Source: Corynebacterium hylobatis (GTDB taxonomy: Bacteria; Actinomycetota; Actinomycetes; Mycobacteriales; Mycobacteriaceae). From it: a stretch of DNA of 64,000 nt. Each line of letters starts with the position of its first letter. Within the stretch, counting starts at the first letter, position 1. The stretch lies in assembly GCF_003955685.1 (NCBI RefSeq), contig NZ_RXHJ01000010.1, forward strand, positions 19,697 to 83,696, written 5' to 3'. The notes beneath the pieces are model-generated. The model saw nothing but the letters and a program-made list of their open reading frames with translations. It did no database searches and was not told the origin of the DNA. Positions 1 to 10,595 of this stretch are shown piece by piece. The position numbers and the translations under genes are program-made.

Positions 1-568
1 CCACCACAACCTGCTGCAGCGTCCGCGCGATGTTCCGGTCCGTACGGGCATCGGTGCCATGGCCATCGCCTTCTTCCTGCTGGTGACCATCTCCGGTGGC
101 AACGACCACATCGCGCACTTCTTCCAGATCTCGCTGAACGCCATGACCTGGTTCGGCCGCATCGGCGTCATCCTGCTGCCGCCGCTGGTCTACTGGATGA
201 CCCACCGTATCTGTGTCGGTCTGCAGCGCAGCGACCGTGCTGTCCTGGAGCATGGCGTCGAGACCGGTGTCATCAAGCAGATGCCGAACGGTGCCTTCGT
301 GGAGATCCACCAGCCGCTCGGCCCGGTCGACGAGGCCGGTCACCCGGTCCCGCTGGCCTACGCCGGTGCCCCGGTGCCGAAGCGCATGAACCAGCTCGGT
401 TACGCCGACCGCGTCGCCCGCGGCTCCATGATCAAGCCCGATGACAAGCGTTTCACCGACTCCGCCGTCGAGACCGCCCACGCCAACGAGCGTGAGGAGA
501 AGGCCATGCTGGAGAACCTCCAGGAGGTCAACCGCGCCAAGGATCGCGAGTCCGGCCTGCTGGACTAG
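1..568 (+). CDS. qcrB: Cytochrome bc1 complex cytochrome b subunit, C-terminal part
   Basis: The window opens inside this gene; the frame starts at base 2 and about 188 C-terminal residues remain. The family is the membrane cytochrome b of the menaquinol:cytochrome c oxidoreductase, which in actinobacteria forms a supercomplex with the aa3 oxidase. Two hydrophobic segments are visible (around [10 protein letters not shown] and [10 protein letters not shown]). They are followed by the long hydrophilic tail typical of actinobacterial QcrB ([16 protein letters not shown], later [17 protein letters not shown]), which shorter cytochrome b proteins lack. A strong hairpin follows the stop, so transcription of the upstream oxidase genes probably ends here. 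Heme ligands and the 5' part lie outside the window. Confidence 0.93.
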   Translation, partial: HHNLLQRPRDVPVRTGIGAMAIAFFLLVTISGGNDHIAHFFQISLNAMTWFGRIGVILLPPLVYWMTHRICVGLQRSDRAVLEHGVETGVIKQMPNGAFVEIHQPLGPVDEAGHPVPLAYAGAPVPKRMNQLGYADRVARGSMIKPDDKRFTDSAVETAHANEREEKAMLENLQEVNRAKDRESGLLD

Positions 569-1173
569 GTCGTTCCCGAAGTCACTGCGCTCACGCGCGA
601 ACCCCGTCTCCCCGGTACCTGGGGGAGGCGGGGTTCCGTGGTTTTCTGGGGATGTCAGGGCGGGAAGAGGCATAAAAACCTGAGGGTGTGCTAAATCACA
701 TCGGCAGGCAAAGGTTATGGAACCCTCTGTCCCTGCCAATTTCTGGGGTGGAGCGGGGCGGGGGAGAGGTCGGGCAAAGGTCAAGGTCACGGCTCAATAA
801 CGGTCGGAATTGGTCGGTGATCCGTCCACATTCCTGAAAAGTCCCTGGATATGAATCCGGGACGGGCCTGTGGATAACAGCTTGGTCACGATGAGCTTCC
901 GGGGTGGCTCGTTGGACATTCGCTGTTGCAGTTTCGTAACCTTATCGAGACATTGCGGGACACCATCAGGAAGTCACCGCATGGCTGAACTGAAAATTAC
1001 GCCTAATCCCTTCACAGGGAGCCGGGGAACCGACCAGCAGTTTCTGGGGTACATCCGCCGCGAGAGCGTCCCGCACGCAGGTGCAGGGCGTGGAGCGGGG
1101 GAGGGAAGCTTCCGTACATCCCAACCCGACAGCTAACCCGGCAGGCACACAGGAAGATTTGGAGTATAGCCCC
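569..1173. other. Intergenic region between qcrB and the NlpC/P60 gene
   Basis: About 600 bases without a convincing gene. It holds the qcrB terminator at its left end. An open frame at 870-1136 is short, has no ribosome binding site and resembles nothing I know, so I do not call it. The region is less GC-rich than its surroundings between about 670 and 1000, which fits a long promoter or regulatory region for the cell wall hydrolase. A GTAAC element at 936-940 could be half of an MtrA-type site; this is a guess from known control of nlpC genes by MtrAB in C. glutamicum, and I see no second well-spaced half. Confidence 0.5.
600..635 (+). terminator. Terminator after qcrB
   Basis: A 14-15 bp GC-rich stem (AACCCCGTCTCCCC pairing with GGGGAGGCGGGGTT, one G-T pair) closes a loop of about 6 bases 31 bases after the qcrB stop. 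Only a weak T run follows (GGTTTTC). Confidence 0.75.
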
Positions 1174-1809
1174 GTGGCTCAGCAGAACCGCCTCAACAAG
1201 ACCATCACCCGCCGTATCGCCACCGCCTCCGCGGTGATCATGGGCGCCACCGTCATGGCCCCGGTAGCCGGCGCCTTCGAGGTCGTTGTGCCGAACACCG
1301 ACATCCGCGTGAACGTTCCGGGCCTGGAGAACATCCAGGGCATCGAGAACGTCCCGAACATCGAGCAGTTCGTCCCCTCCGTCCAGGAGTCCGTGGACAC
1401 CTACGTGGCCAACGTCGCCACCCCGGGCCCGGCAGCTGCCCCGGCAGCTCCCGCCGCCGCACCCTCCACCGGTCAGGCCATCGTCGACGCTGTCCGCTCC
1501 AAGGTCGGTGCCCCCTACGCCTGGGGCGCGACCGGCCCGAACGCCTTCGACTGCTCCGGCCTGACCACCTGGGCCTACCAGCAGGTCGGCAAGTCCATCC
1601 CCCGCACCTCCCAGGCACAGGCCAACCAGGGCCAGCAGGTCCCGCTGGACCAGCTGCAGCCGGGTGACATCATCGCCTACTACGGTGGTGCCAGCCACGT
1701 CGGCATCTACGCCGGCAACGGCATGATCATCGACGCCCTCAACTCCGGTTCCCCGGTCGGCGAGCGTCCGCTGCACTTCCAGCCGATCCACTCCGCCGTC
1801 CGCTTCTAA
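1174..1809 (+). CDS. Secreted NlpC/P60 peptidoglycan hydrolase
   Basis: A 211-residue exported protein. The chosen GTG start has GGAG nine bases upstream and gives a signal peptide (basic RLNKTITRR, hydrophobic stretch 17-33, cleavage near AGA-FE). An Ala/Pro-rich linker at about 83-98 leads to a C-terminal NlpC/P60 domain from about residue 100. Cys127 sits in FDCSGL and His175 in SHVGIY. The third catalytic position is Asp187 (IIDALNSG) where many relatives have His; the family tolerates a polar residue there. These enzymes usually cut the D-Glu-mDAP bond of stem peptides and help daughter cell separation. The next gene carries a second NlpC/P60 domain with a very similar core. An upstream in-frame start would remove the signal peptide from the N-terminus and is unlikely. 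Confidence 0.9.
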   Translation: MAQQNRLNKTITRRIATASAVIMGATVMAPVAGAFEVVVPNTDIRVNVPGLENIQGIENVPNIEQFVPSVQESVDTYVANVATPGPAAAPAAPAAAPSTGQAIVDAVRSKVGAPYAWGATGPNAFDCSGLTTWAYQQVGKSIPRTSQAQANQGQQVPLDQLQPGDIIAYYGGASHVGIYAGNGMIIDALNSGSPVGERPLHFQPIHSAVRF

Positions 1810-1827
1810 GCACAGACGGTCACTGTG

Positions 1828-1864
1828 CCCGCCCATCCGGTCCCGCAAGGTCCGGTGGGCGGGC
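1828..1864 (+). terminator. Hairpin after the first NlpC/P60 gene
   Basis: CCCGCCCA-T-CCGG pairs with CCGGTGGGCGGG (one bulged base), loop of 11 bases, 18 bases after the stop. There is no T run, so it may only weaken read-through into the next gene. Confidence 0.55.
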
Positions 1865-1945
1865 CTCGTGCATTCGGGGGCAGTCCCGGGTGTCTACAGT
1901 TGTCCCTTGAATCTCCACCGGCCCACCATTCCTGAAAGAACCACC

Positions 1946-2962
1946 TTGCGCCCCCTTCCAGCCCTCAGCCACTGCTTCCGTACGATGACCACCGCCGTGC
2001 TCGGCGCGTTCCTGATCACCACCGGTACCGCCCAGGTGGCCGCCGCCGAGGACATCGACACCCTCATCGCCACCATGGATGAGGTCTCCCACGAGGCGAC
2101 GGCCACCAGTGAAGAGGTCAAGCAGCTCGAGGTCGACATCGAGGAGGGGCAGGGGCGTATCCACACCCTGCGCGCCGACGCCGACACCGCCCGCCAGCGG
2201 GCCGAGGTCGCCCGCGCGGCACGGGTGGATTTCCAGGAGGAGGTCGACGGCCTGGCCGGTGTGAAGTACCGGGGGCTGCTGATCGACCCGGTGACCAACG
2301 CCATTGCCGCGGCCACCCCGCAGAACGCCATCGACCGCGCCTCCTACCTGGCGACACTGACGCGCAACACGGAACGGGCCGTCGATAAGCTCGCGGAGAC
2401 CACCGCCGAGGCGGGCCGGGCGCACACCGATGCGGAGCGCTTCCTCGCGGAGGCCAATTTCCAGCAGTCGCAGCTGGAACGGCAGCACCGCGACCTCGCC
2501 GCGGAGCAGGAGGTGCTGCAGGAGCGGATCCGGGAGATCGAGGAGCAGGTCACCGCGCTCGATGCCGCGGCGCGGGCCGCCTGGGAGAACAAGAACAACC
2601 CGCTGACCCCGGACCTGGCCGGCACCTCCGGGGTGGTGGCCGCCGCCCTGGCCAAACTCGGTTCTCCCTACGGCTGGGGCGCGACCGGTCCGAACCAGTT
2701 CGACTGCTCCGGGCTGATGTTCTGGGCCTACCAGCAGCAGGGGAAGACCATCCCGCGCACCTCGCAGGCCCAGCTGGCCGGCGGCACCCCGGTCGCGCGT
2801 GCCGAGCTGCAGCCCGGTGACATCGTCGGCTACTACCCGGGCGTCACGCATGTGGGCATGTACATCGGCAACGGCCAGCTGGTCCACGCCTCCGACTACG
2901 GCATCCCCGTCCAGGTCGTGTCCGTTGACTCCATGCCGTGGGCGGGCGCAGTACGCTACTGA
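1946..2962 (+). CDS. Secreted coiled-coil NlpC/P60 endopeptidase
   Basis: A 338-residue exported hydrolase with the layout of RipA/RipC-type cell separation enzymes. It has a signal peptide (hydrophobic stretch about 14-32, cleavage near AAA-ED), a long helical coiled coil from about 36 to 215 rich in Glu, Arg and Ala, and a C-terminal NlpC/P60 domain. The catalytic triad is intact: Cys254 (FDCSGL), His302 (THVGMY) and His314 (LVHASD). In this family the coiled coil usually keeps the enzyme inactive until FtsEX or a similar partner opens it. The TTG start at 1946 has GAAAG about eight bases upstream and keeps the signal peptide basic; ATG at 1985 is the main alternative. The stop is three bases before the next start. 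Confidence 0.88.
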   Translation: MRPLPALSHCFRTMTTAVLGAFLITTGTAQVAAAEDIDTLIATMDEVSHEATATSEEVKQLEVDIEEGQGRIHTLRADADTARQRAEVARAARVDFQEEVDGLAGVKYRGLLIDPVTNAIAAATPQNAIDRASYLATLTRNTERAVDKLAETTAEAGRAHTDAERFLAEANFQQSQLERQHRDLAAEQEVLQERIREIEEQVTALDAAARAAWENKNNPLTPDLAGTSGVVAAALAKLGSPYGWGATGPNQFDCSGLMFWAYQQQGKTIPRTSQAQLAGGTPVARAELQPGDIVGYYPGVTHVGMYIGNGQLVHASDYGIPVQVVSVDSMPWAGAVRY

Positions 2963-2965
2963 GCC

Positions 2966-4093
2966 ATGGCGCGTACTCTGCTGGTGACCAATGACTTCCC
3001 GCCCACGGTCGGGGGCATCCAGTCCTATCTGCGGGACTTCCTGGACACCCTCGACCCGGCGGAGGTGGTGGTCTTCTCCTCCACGCAGGACGCCCCCGCC
3101 GCCACGGCCTACGACGCCCAGCTGCCCTACCGGGTGATCCGCTGGCCGCGCCGCATCATGCTGCCCACCCCGACCACCACCCGGGCGATGTCGATGATCA
3201 TCCGGGAACTGGGCATCGACACGGTGTGGTTCGGTGCCGCCGCCCCGCTGGCGCTCATGGGTGCCGCGGCCCGCCGTGCGGGGGCACGCCGCATCATCGC
3301 CAGCACCCACGGGCATGAAGTGGGCTGGTCCATGCTGCCCGGCGCCCGACAGGTGCTGCGCCGTATCGGCGACACCGCGGATGTGGTCACCTACATCTCC
3401 GATTACACGCTGCATCGCTTCCGCCGCGCCTTCGGCACCCGCCCCCGCTTCGCGCACCTGCCCTCCGGCGTGGACACTGACTGGTTCCACCCGGATACCG
3501 CAGCGGAGCGCGCCGCCACCCGGGAGCGGTTCGGCCTCGGGGATGGACCGCTGGTGGTGTGCATCTCCCGCCTGGTACCGCGCAAAGGCCAGGACCAGCT
3601 GATCCGGGCCTGGCCTGCCGTCCTGGATTCGCACCCCGGCGCACGGCTGCTCATCGTCGGTTCGGGGTCCTACGGGCGCCGCCTGCAGGCCATGGCCGCC
3701 CCGCTTGCCGACTCCGTCGTCTTCACCGGCCCCGTCCCCACCCCGGATCTGCGCGCGATCCTGGCCGCCGCGGATGTCTTCGCCATGCCTGCCCGTACCC
3801 GGGGCCGGGGACTCGACGTGGAGGGTCTGGGCATCGTCTACCTGGAGGCCCAGGCCTGCGGTGTCCCCGTCATCGCCGGTGATTCCGGCGGCGCCCCGGA
3901 GACCGTCACCCCCGAGACCGGCATAGTCGTCGACGGCCGCGACACCGTCCAGCTCACGCGGGCTCTGGTGGAGCTTCTCGACGACCCGCAGCTGCGGGCG
4001 ACCCTGGGGCTGGCGGGACGCCGGCACGCTACGGGGCAGTGGACCTGGGGGATCATGGGTGCGCGGCTGCGGGAGCTCGTCCGTGCCGGGTGA
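2966..4093 (+). CDS. pimB: GDP-mannose-dependent phosphatidylinositol monomannoside mannosyltransferase PimB'
   Basis: A GT4-family GT-B glycosyltransferase of 375 residues, matching PimB' of C. glutamicum in length, order and local sequence. PimB' adds the second mannose to PIM1 on the cytoplasmic face, at the start of lipomannan and lipoarabinomannan synthesis. The N-terminal loop FPPTVGGIQSY (11-21) fits the glycine-rich phosphate-binding loop. HGHE is at 115-118, and the donor-phosphate Arg and Lys lie in SRLVPRKGQD (201-210). The GT4 EX7E motif runs from Glu286 to Glu294. The ATG lies almost against the preceding NlpC/P60 stop. Other envelope glycan genes (GT87, mptA, idsA) sit within 12 kb. 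Confidence 0.9.
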   Translation: MARTLLVTNDFPPTVGGIQSYLRDFLDTLDPAEVVVFSSTQDAPAATAYDAQLPYRVIRWPRRIMLPTPTTTRAMSMIIRELGIDTVWFGAAAPLALMGAAARRAGARRIIASTHGHEVGWSMLPGARQVLRRIGDTADVVTYISDYTLHRFRRAFGTRPRFAHLPSGVDTDWFHPDTAAERAATRERFGLGDGPLVVCISRLVPRKGQDQLIRAWPAVLDSHPGARLLIVGSGSYGRRLQAMAAPLADSVVFTGPVPTPDLRAILAAADVFAMPARTRGRGLDVEGLGIVYLEAQACGVPVIAGDSGGAPETVTPETGIVVDGRDTVQLTRALVELLDDPQLRATLGLAGRRHATGQWTWGIMGARLRELVRAG

Positions 4094-4098
4094 GCGGA

Positions 4099-4104
4099 TA
4101 TACT
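4099..4104 (+). promoter_or_regulatory. Candidate -10 element for glk
   Basis: TATACT lies 38 bases before the glk ATG and just after the PimB' stop. No clear -35 is present, so this is a possible internal promoter only. Confidence 0.4.
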
Positions 4105-4141
4105 GCCGGGGCTGAACTCAATCGATCCAGAAGGTGGTGCC

Positions 4142-5092
4142 ATGGGCCCCAGTGACCCCCGTCCCACGGTGGGTTTCGACATCGGCGGCACCCACTGCCG
4201 GGCCGCGGTGGTGTCCGCCGGGGGAGAGGTCATCGACACCCGCAGCACCGCCACCCCCACCACGGTGGCGGCCCTCGAGGACGCGATCGTCACCATGGTC
4301 GGGGAACTACGTGCGGAGCATGACCCCGCCGCCGTCGGCCTGGCGGTCGCCGGATTCCTCGACCCTGCCTGTGAGACCGTCCGCTTCGCCCCGCACCTGC
4401 CCTGGCGCGACGCGCCCGTGCGCGCCCGGCTCGAGGAACTGACCGGCCTGCCGGTCACGCTCGAACACGACGCCAATGCCGCCGCCTGGGGCGAGTACCG
4501 CCACGGCGCGGCCCGCGGCGCCGGCACCTGGGCGTTCTTCGCCGTCGGCACCGGCATCGGCGCGACGCTGATGATCGACGGGAAGATCTTCCGCGGCGCC
4601 CACGGCACCGCCCCGGAATTCGGGCACCTCACCGTGGTGCCCGGCGGCCGGGCCTGCGCGTGCGGCAAACATGGCTGCCTGGAGCGTTACGCCTCCGGCA
4701 CCGCCCTGGTCGACACCGCCACCGAACTCGCGGTGCCCGGGGTGGCGGGGTTGGGGCGGCGGGTCGTCGAGAAGCACGGAGAGGTCACCGGTGCGGAGAT
4801 CATGGCCGCCGCGCGGGTGGGGGATCCAACCGGCCTGGCGGCGCTGGCGGACTTCGCCGGTTGGCTCGGCCAGGGCCTGGCGATGGTCACCGACGTCCTC
4901 GATCCGGAGCTGATCGTCGTGGGTGGGGGAGTCTCCCTCGACGCCGACCTCTTCCTCGACGCCGCCCGGGAACGGATGGCCCGCTCCATCGTCGGCGCGG
5001 GACACCGGCCGCTGCCGGCCGTGGGAACCGCGGAACTGGGCACCCGCGCGGGTATGATCGGCGTGGCAGATCTGGCCCGCGGCCGGATGTGA
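4142..5092 (+). CDS. glk: ROK-family glucokinase
   Basis: A 316-residue sugar kinase of the ROK family, which phosphorylates glucose at O6 in the cytoplasm. The ATP loop FDIGGTHCR is at 12-20. The catalytic aspartate is in EHDANAAAWGEY (Asp110). The zinc-binding signature is complete, with His162 followed by CxCGxxGC (Cys172, Cys174, Cys179). AAGGTGG lies 3-5 bases before the ATG. Its place directly after pimB' matches the C. glutamicum ATP-dependent glucokinase gene. ROK proteins can also be repressors, but there is no N-terminal helix-turn-helix here, so an enzyme is favoured. Sugar specificity cannot be read from the sequence. Confidence 0.88.
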   Translation: MGPSDPRPTVGFDIGGTHCRAAVVSAGGEVIDTRSTATPTTVAALEDAIVTMVGELRAEHDPAAVGLAVAGFLDPACETVRFAPHLPWRDAPVRARLEELTGLPVTLEHDANAAAWGEYRHGAARGAGTWAFFAVGTGIGATLMIDGKIFRGAHGTAPEFGHLTVVPGGRACACGKHGCLERYASGTALVDTATELAVPGVAGLGRRVVEKHGEVTGAEIMAAARVGDPTGLAALADFAGWLGQGLAMVTDVLDPELIVVGGGVSLDADLFLDAARERMARSIVGAGHRPLPAVGTAELGTRAGMIGVADLARGRM

Positions 5093-5116
5093 GCTCAAGA
5101 AGACGGGAAGAGACAG

Positions 5117-5857
5117 ATGGAAAAACAGTGGTACTGGATGTTCAAGAATGTCCTCATCGGCCCCTTCCTCCGGGTGTGGAACCGGCCGGAGATGGAGGGC
5201 ATTGAGCACATCCCCACCGAGGGGGCGGCCATCGTGGCCTCCACCCACCAGGCGGTCATGGACTCCTTCTATTTCCCGGCCCTGAGCCCCCGCAACATCA
5301 CCTTCCCGGCGAAGGCCGAGTACTTCACCAACCCGGGTCTGATCGGGCGCATCCAGCGGTGGTTCTTCACCTCCATCGGCCAGATCTCCGTGGACCGCGG
5401 TGCCGCCGACGCCGGCGAAGCCACCCTCAATGCCGCCCGCACCGTGCTCGACCGGGGTGAGGTGCTCGCCATCTACCCGGAGGGAACCCGCTCCCCGGAC
5501 GGACGCATCTACAAGGGACGCACCGGCATGGCGCGCATCGCCCTGGCCACCGACGTGCCCATCATCCCCATGGCCATGATCGGATCCCGGAAGGCCAACC
5601 CCATCGGCACGTGGATCCCGCGCCCGGTGAAGGTGCGCATGAAGGTCGGCCCACCCGTCGACGGCCGCGCCTACGTCGAGTCCCTCGGCATCGACCCCGA
5701 TTCCCGCGATGCCGCCCGCCCGCTGACCGACCACGTCATGGCCGTGCTCACCGAACTGGCCGGTGAACCCTACGTCGACGTCTACGCCTCCGAGGTGAAG
5801 GCCTCCCTGGCTGCCGGCAAGGGCTACCCGCGCGGCACGGAGCCCGACCGCGGCTGA
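5117..5857 (+). CDS. 1-acyl-sn-glycerol-3-phosphate acyltransferase (PlsC family)
   Basis: A 246-residue membrane-associated acyltransferase. The catalytic HX4D box is HQAVMD (His44-Asp49), and the glycerophosphate-binding motif is YPEGTRSPDG (120-129). A further motif, IIPMAMIG, occurs near residue 154. Members transfer a fatty acyl chain to the sn-2 position of lysophosphatidic acid to make phosphatidic acid. In this neighbourhood of phosphatidylinositol mannoside genes, acylation of a PIM or other lipid is also possible; the motifs alone do not separate these. It follows glk by 24 bases with GGGAAGAG as ribosome binding site. Confidence 0.85.
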   Translation: MEKQWYWMFKNVLIGPFLRVWNRPEMEGIEHIPTEGAAIVASTHQAVMDSFYFPALSPRNITFPAKAEYFTNPGLIGRIQRWFFTSIGQISVDRGAADAGEATLNAARTVLDRGEVLAIYPEGTRSPDGRIYKGRTGMARIALATDVPIIPMAMIGSRKANPIGTWIPRPVKVRMKVGPPVDGRAYVESLGIDPDSRDAARPLTDHVMAVLTELAGEPYVDVYASEVKASLAAGKGYPRGTEPDRG

Positions 5858-5887
5858 CCGGAACCTGGCCGGGGCCTGGCAGGGCAC

Positions 5888-5916
5888 TTGGTCCGCGGAT
5901 GGAAGGCCGCTAGAGT
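5888..5916 (+). promoter_or_regulatory. Promoter for the acyltransferase-3 gene
   Basis: TTGGTC and TAGAGT are separated by 17 bases, which would place the start of the transcript about 65 bases before the GTG at 5989. Confidence 0.5.
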
Positions 5917-5988
5917 GTGTCAACGGACTTCGCCGGGGACCACCCGGCAGCAGATTCCGCACTGCACGGACGGGATGAGGTGAAACAG

Positions 5989-7170
5989 GTGTCTGCGACC
6001 ATCCAGTCGACCACCCCACCCGCCACCACCCGGATGCGCTGGCCCGACGTGGCCAAGGGACTGTCGATCGTCGGCGTCGTGCTCCTGCACGTCAGCCTCG
6101 CTGTGCCCGAGGGCATGGAGACGGTCGCCGCCCAGCTCAACCGCATCCTCGACCCGCTGCGCATGCCGCTGTTCTTCATGGTCAGCGGCTTCTTCTCCGC
6201 GAAGGTCCTCGGCTACACCCTCAAGGACCTCTTCCTGCGCAGGCTGTGGTTCTTCCTCGTGCCCTACGTGGTGTGGGTGCCCATCGAGCTGTGGTTCAAA
6301 TTCCGCGAATGGCGCATGTTCGACGACAAGGCCATGCCCGGCCTCGGCCGCTACCTCGAGCACATCGTCGAGGGCCGCAACATGTACTGGTTCCTCTACG
6401 CCCTGGTCATCTTCAACCTCGTGCTGTGGGCCACCCGGAAACTCCCCTGGTGGGCAGGCGTGCTCATCGGCTTCGCCCCGATCCTCATCCTGCCGCTGCA
6501 CGCCGACCAGCACATGATCGGCAAGGCGGTGCTCTACCTGCCGGCCTTCCTGCTGGGCGCGCACATGCGCCGGCACATCCGGGAGTTCTCCGGATCTGCC
6601 ACCGGCCTGCGCAACCTCACCCGCGGCACCCTGCTCTACGCCGCCGGCTTCACCATCTCCGCCGTCTGGGCCTGGCTGAACACCGTCACGGATGTGTCAC
6701 TGCCCTGGGCGCTGCCCGGTGCGGAAACCGTCGGCTACGTCGACCTGCGGTTGATCGTCAACGCGGTGGTGCAGCTGCTCATGCTGCCCATGGCCGTGAT
6801 CGTGGCGGTGGTGCTCGGTCGGGTGCCGGTGGTCTCCGACATCCTGTGCTTCCTGGGGCGCCACACCCTGGTCATCTACCTGGGCCACCCCATCGCCCTG
6901 ACGGTGCTCTACCACTACAACATGCGCGGCATGGAGCTGCCGATCATGCGCGGCGCCGAGAACGTGCTGCATGAGACCGCCTTGTGGATCATCATCGGCC
7001 TGTTCATCTCCGCCGTCGGTTCCCTCGCGCTGTGGCTGCTCACCCGGATCCCGTACCTGCGCTGGTCGGTCATGCCGCCGCTGCTGCCGGGCGCGCGGAC
7101 CACCGCGCCCGCGCAGCCTGCCCGGGCCCCCGCGCCGGCGTCGGAGCCGGTGCGCACCGTCGCTGATTAG
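5989..7170 (+). CDS. Acyltransferase-3 family integral membrane protein
   Basis: A polytopic protein of 393 residues with about ten hydrophobic segments and the start typical of acyltransferase family 3 (RMRWPDVAKGLSIVGVVLLH, with the conserved His at the end of the first membrane helix). These proteins move acetyl or other acyl groups onto sugars or lipids at the membrane. The C-terminus is a short Pro/Ala-rich cytoplasmic tail. I chose the GTG with GAGG eight bases upstream; the longer in-frame option starts at 5917 inside the likely promoter. The gene ends four bases into the convergent GT87 gene. The acceptor is unknown, though an envelope glycan or lipid is likely from the neighbours. 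Confidence 0.75.
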   Translation: MSATIQSTTPPATTRMRWPDVAKGLSIVGVVLLHVSLAVPEGMETVAAQLNRILDPLRMPLFFMVSGFFSAKVLGYTLKDLFLRRLWFFLVPYVVWVPIELWFKFREWRMFDDKAMPGLGRYLEHIVEGRNMYWFLYALVIFNLVLWATRKLPWWAGVLIGFAPILILPLHADQHMIGKAVLYLPAFLLGAHMRRHIREFSGSATGLRNLTRGTLLYAAGFTISAVWAWLNTVTDVSLPWALPGAETVGYVDLRLIVNAVVQLLMLPMAVIVAVVLGRVPVVSDILCFLGRHTLVIYLGHPIALTVLYHYNMRGMELPIMRGAENVLHETALWIIIGLFISAVGSLALWLLTRIPYLRWSVMPPLLPGARTTAPAQPARAPAPASEPVRTVAD

Positions 7171-8447
7171 CGGCGCGCCGCCGGCACCAGCACCCGCGGG
7201 GCAGCCACGGCGGTGCACACCACCGCGAGCGCGAGGAGCACATAGGAGTTGCCCACCACGTGGCCCCACCAGGCCCAGTCGTACTCGAGGCCGAAGTCGT
7301 TGGGCAGCAGCCAGTGCGGGGGAGCGAACACCGCCACGGTGATCAGACCGGCGAGGGTGCCGCCGACCGTGCTGCGGCGCTGCCAGGCCACCACACCCAG
7401 GGCCAGACCGAGGGGGACCAGCCACACCCAGTGGTGCGACCATGACACCGGGGAACAGACCAGCGCCACGGTCGAGGCCAGCAGCACCACCCCCAGGGGG
7501 CGGTTGTCCCCGGCTGCCCCCACCCGCGTCATCGCCGTGATGATCAGCCCCAGACAGATGGCGACCAGCGCCAGCCACACCAGCCCCGGCGCCTGCTCAC
7601 CGGGTTCCACCAGCCGGGCCAGCAGACCGCGGACCGACTGGTTGGAGGCGTAGGCCTCGTTGCCGATACGTCCGGTGTCACTCAGGGTGTTCAGCCAGTA
7701 GGTCAGCGAGTTCTCCAGGCTGAAAGCGGCCGCCGCCAGGGTGAAGCCCACCCCGGCCAGGAAGGTCGTGGCCGCGTGGCGCCACTGGCGCTGCACCAGG
7801 AAGACGAGGATGAACACCGCCGGCGTCAGCTTGATCGCCGCAGCCAGGCCGATGAGCACACCGCGGGGCAGCCGGGGGCGGCGGGTGAGCGTGTCGGCGA
7901 GCACCAGGGTCATGAGGATGATGTTGATCTGCCCGAAGGCGAGCGTCTCCCGGACCGGCTCCGCCACCAGTGCGAGCGGCAGCAGCCAGGCACCGATCAC
8001 ACGGTGGTCGGCGTCAGCGAGGGTGGGCAGCAGATGGCGCAGGATGATGGTCAGACACCACCACAGCAGCACCGCGCCGAGCAGTGTCCAGCCGACGAGC
8101 GCCACCCCGTAGGGCACCAGCGCCAGCGGGATGAACAGGATGGCCGCCAGCGGGGGATAGGTGAAGGGCAGCTCGATGCCGCCGACCTGGTAGCTGCGGG
8201 TGTAGAGGTTGTCGCCGGCGAGAAAGGCTTTCGCACCTTCCCGGTAGACGTCGATGTCGATGGCGTAGCGCAGAGAGGGGCCCGCGTCGATGAGCCAGGG
8301 CCAGAGCGCGGCCAGCGAGGCGAGCACCGCGAGGATCACCCCGATGCGGTGTCCGGTGCCGGTCAGGCGGGGGAGCGCGGGGGCGGATTCGTTTGCGGGA
8401 GCGGTGATCGTCTGCACGTGATGACTATATCGGGACACGGGCCCCAC
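7167..8447 (-). CDS. GT87 (DUF2029) polyprenol-phosphate-mannose mannosyltransferase
   Basis: A 426-residue GT-C membrane glycosyltransferase with about ten hydrophobic segments. The first extracytoplasmic loop carries the acidic patch common to this family (YAIDIDVYREGAKAF), and a second loop contains GNEAYASNQSVRGL, a GT87 hallmark. In C. glutamicum the gene at this place is one of two alpha-1,2-mannosyltransferases (MptC/MptD) that add side-chain mannoses to lipomannan; assignment to one of them is by position. The start is unsure: GTG at 8447 is the longest, while GTG at 8417 lies six bases after TATAGT, as expected for a leaderless mRNA. Confidence 0.8.
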   Translation of the reverse strand: MGPVSRYSHHVQTITAPANESAPALPRLTGTGHRIGVILAVLASLAALWPWLIDAGPSLRYAIDIDVYREGAKAFLAGDNLYTRSYQVGGIELPFTYPPLAAILFIPLALVPYGVALVGWTLLGAVLLWWCLTIILRHLLPTLADADHRVIGAWLLPLALVAEPVRETLAFGQINIILMTLVLADTLTRRPRLPRGVLIGLAAAIKLTPAVFILVFLVQRQWRHAATTFLAGVGFTLAAAAFSLENSLTYWLNTLSDTGRIGNEAYASNQSVRGLLARLVEPGEQAPGLVWLALVAICLGLIITAMTRVGAAGDNRPLGVVLLASTVALVCSPVSWSHHWVWLVPLGLALGVVAWQRRSTVGGTLAGLITVAVFAPPHWLLPNDFGLEYDWAWWGHVVGNSYVLLALAVVCTAVAAPRVLVPAARR

Positions 8448-8546
8448 CCCTGCGTGAGAGGCCTACCAGCCAGGCGTTAGGCTGGTTGCCGACCCCGCCA
8501 CCGCCAGTGGGGTGCCAGACATACTGCCGGAAGGGACGGGCGCGCC

Positions 8547-10536
<1,990 letters not shown>

Positions 10537-10553
10537 GCTCCCGCCCGCTTATC

Positions 10554-10589
10554 GACGCCGCGTTCCCCCACCCCGGGGCACGCGGCGTC
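10554..10589. terminator. Bidirectional terminator between aroG and pknL
   Basis: GACGCCGCGT and ACGCGGCGTC form a perfect 10-bp stem between two genes that converge. The loop itself is GC-rich (CCCCACCCCGGGG). Confidence 0.75.
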
Positions 10590-10595
10590 GCTGTT

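Noticed and set aside
671..715. A TGTG-N6-CACA element resembling a CRP/GlxR site (TGTGCTAAATCACA)
   Set aside because: The half-sites are two bases closer than in the GlxR consensus, which has eight bases between TGTG and CACA.
870..1136. An 88-codon open frame upstream of the first NlpC/P60 gene
   Set aside because: No ribosome binding site, no recognisable similarity and composition unlike a coding region; it lies in a likely regulatory region.
1820..4027. A very long minus-strand open frame opposite the NlpC/P60 and pimB genes
   Set aside because: It is the antisense shadow of GC-rich coding sequence; the plus-strand genes carry clear family motifs.
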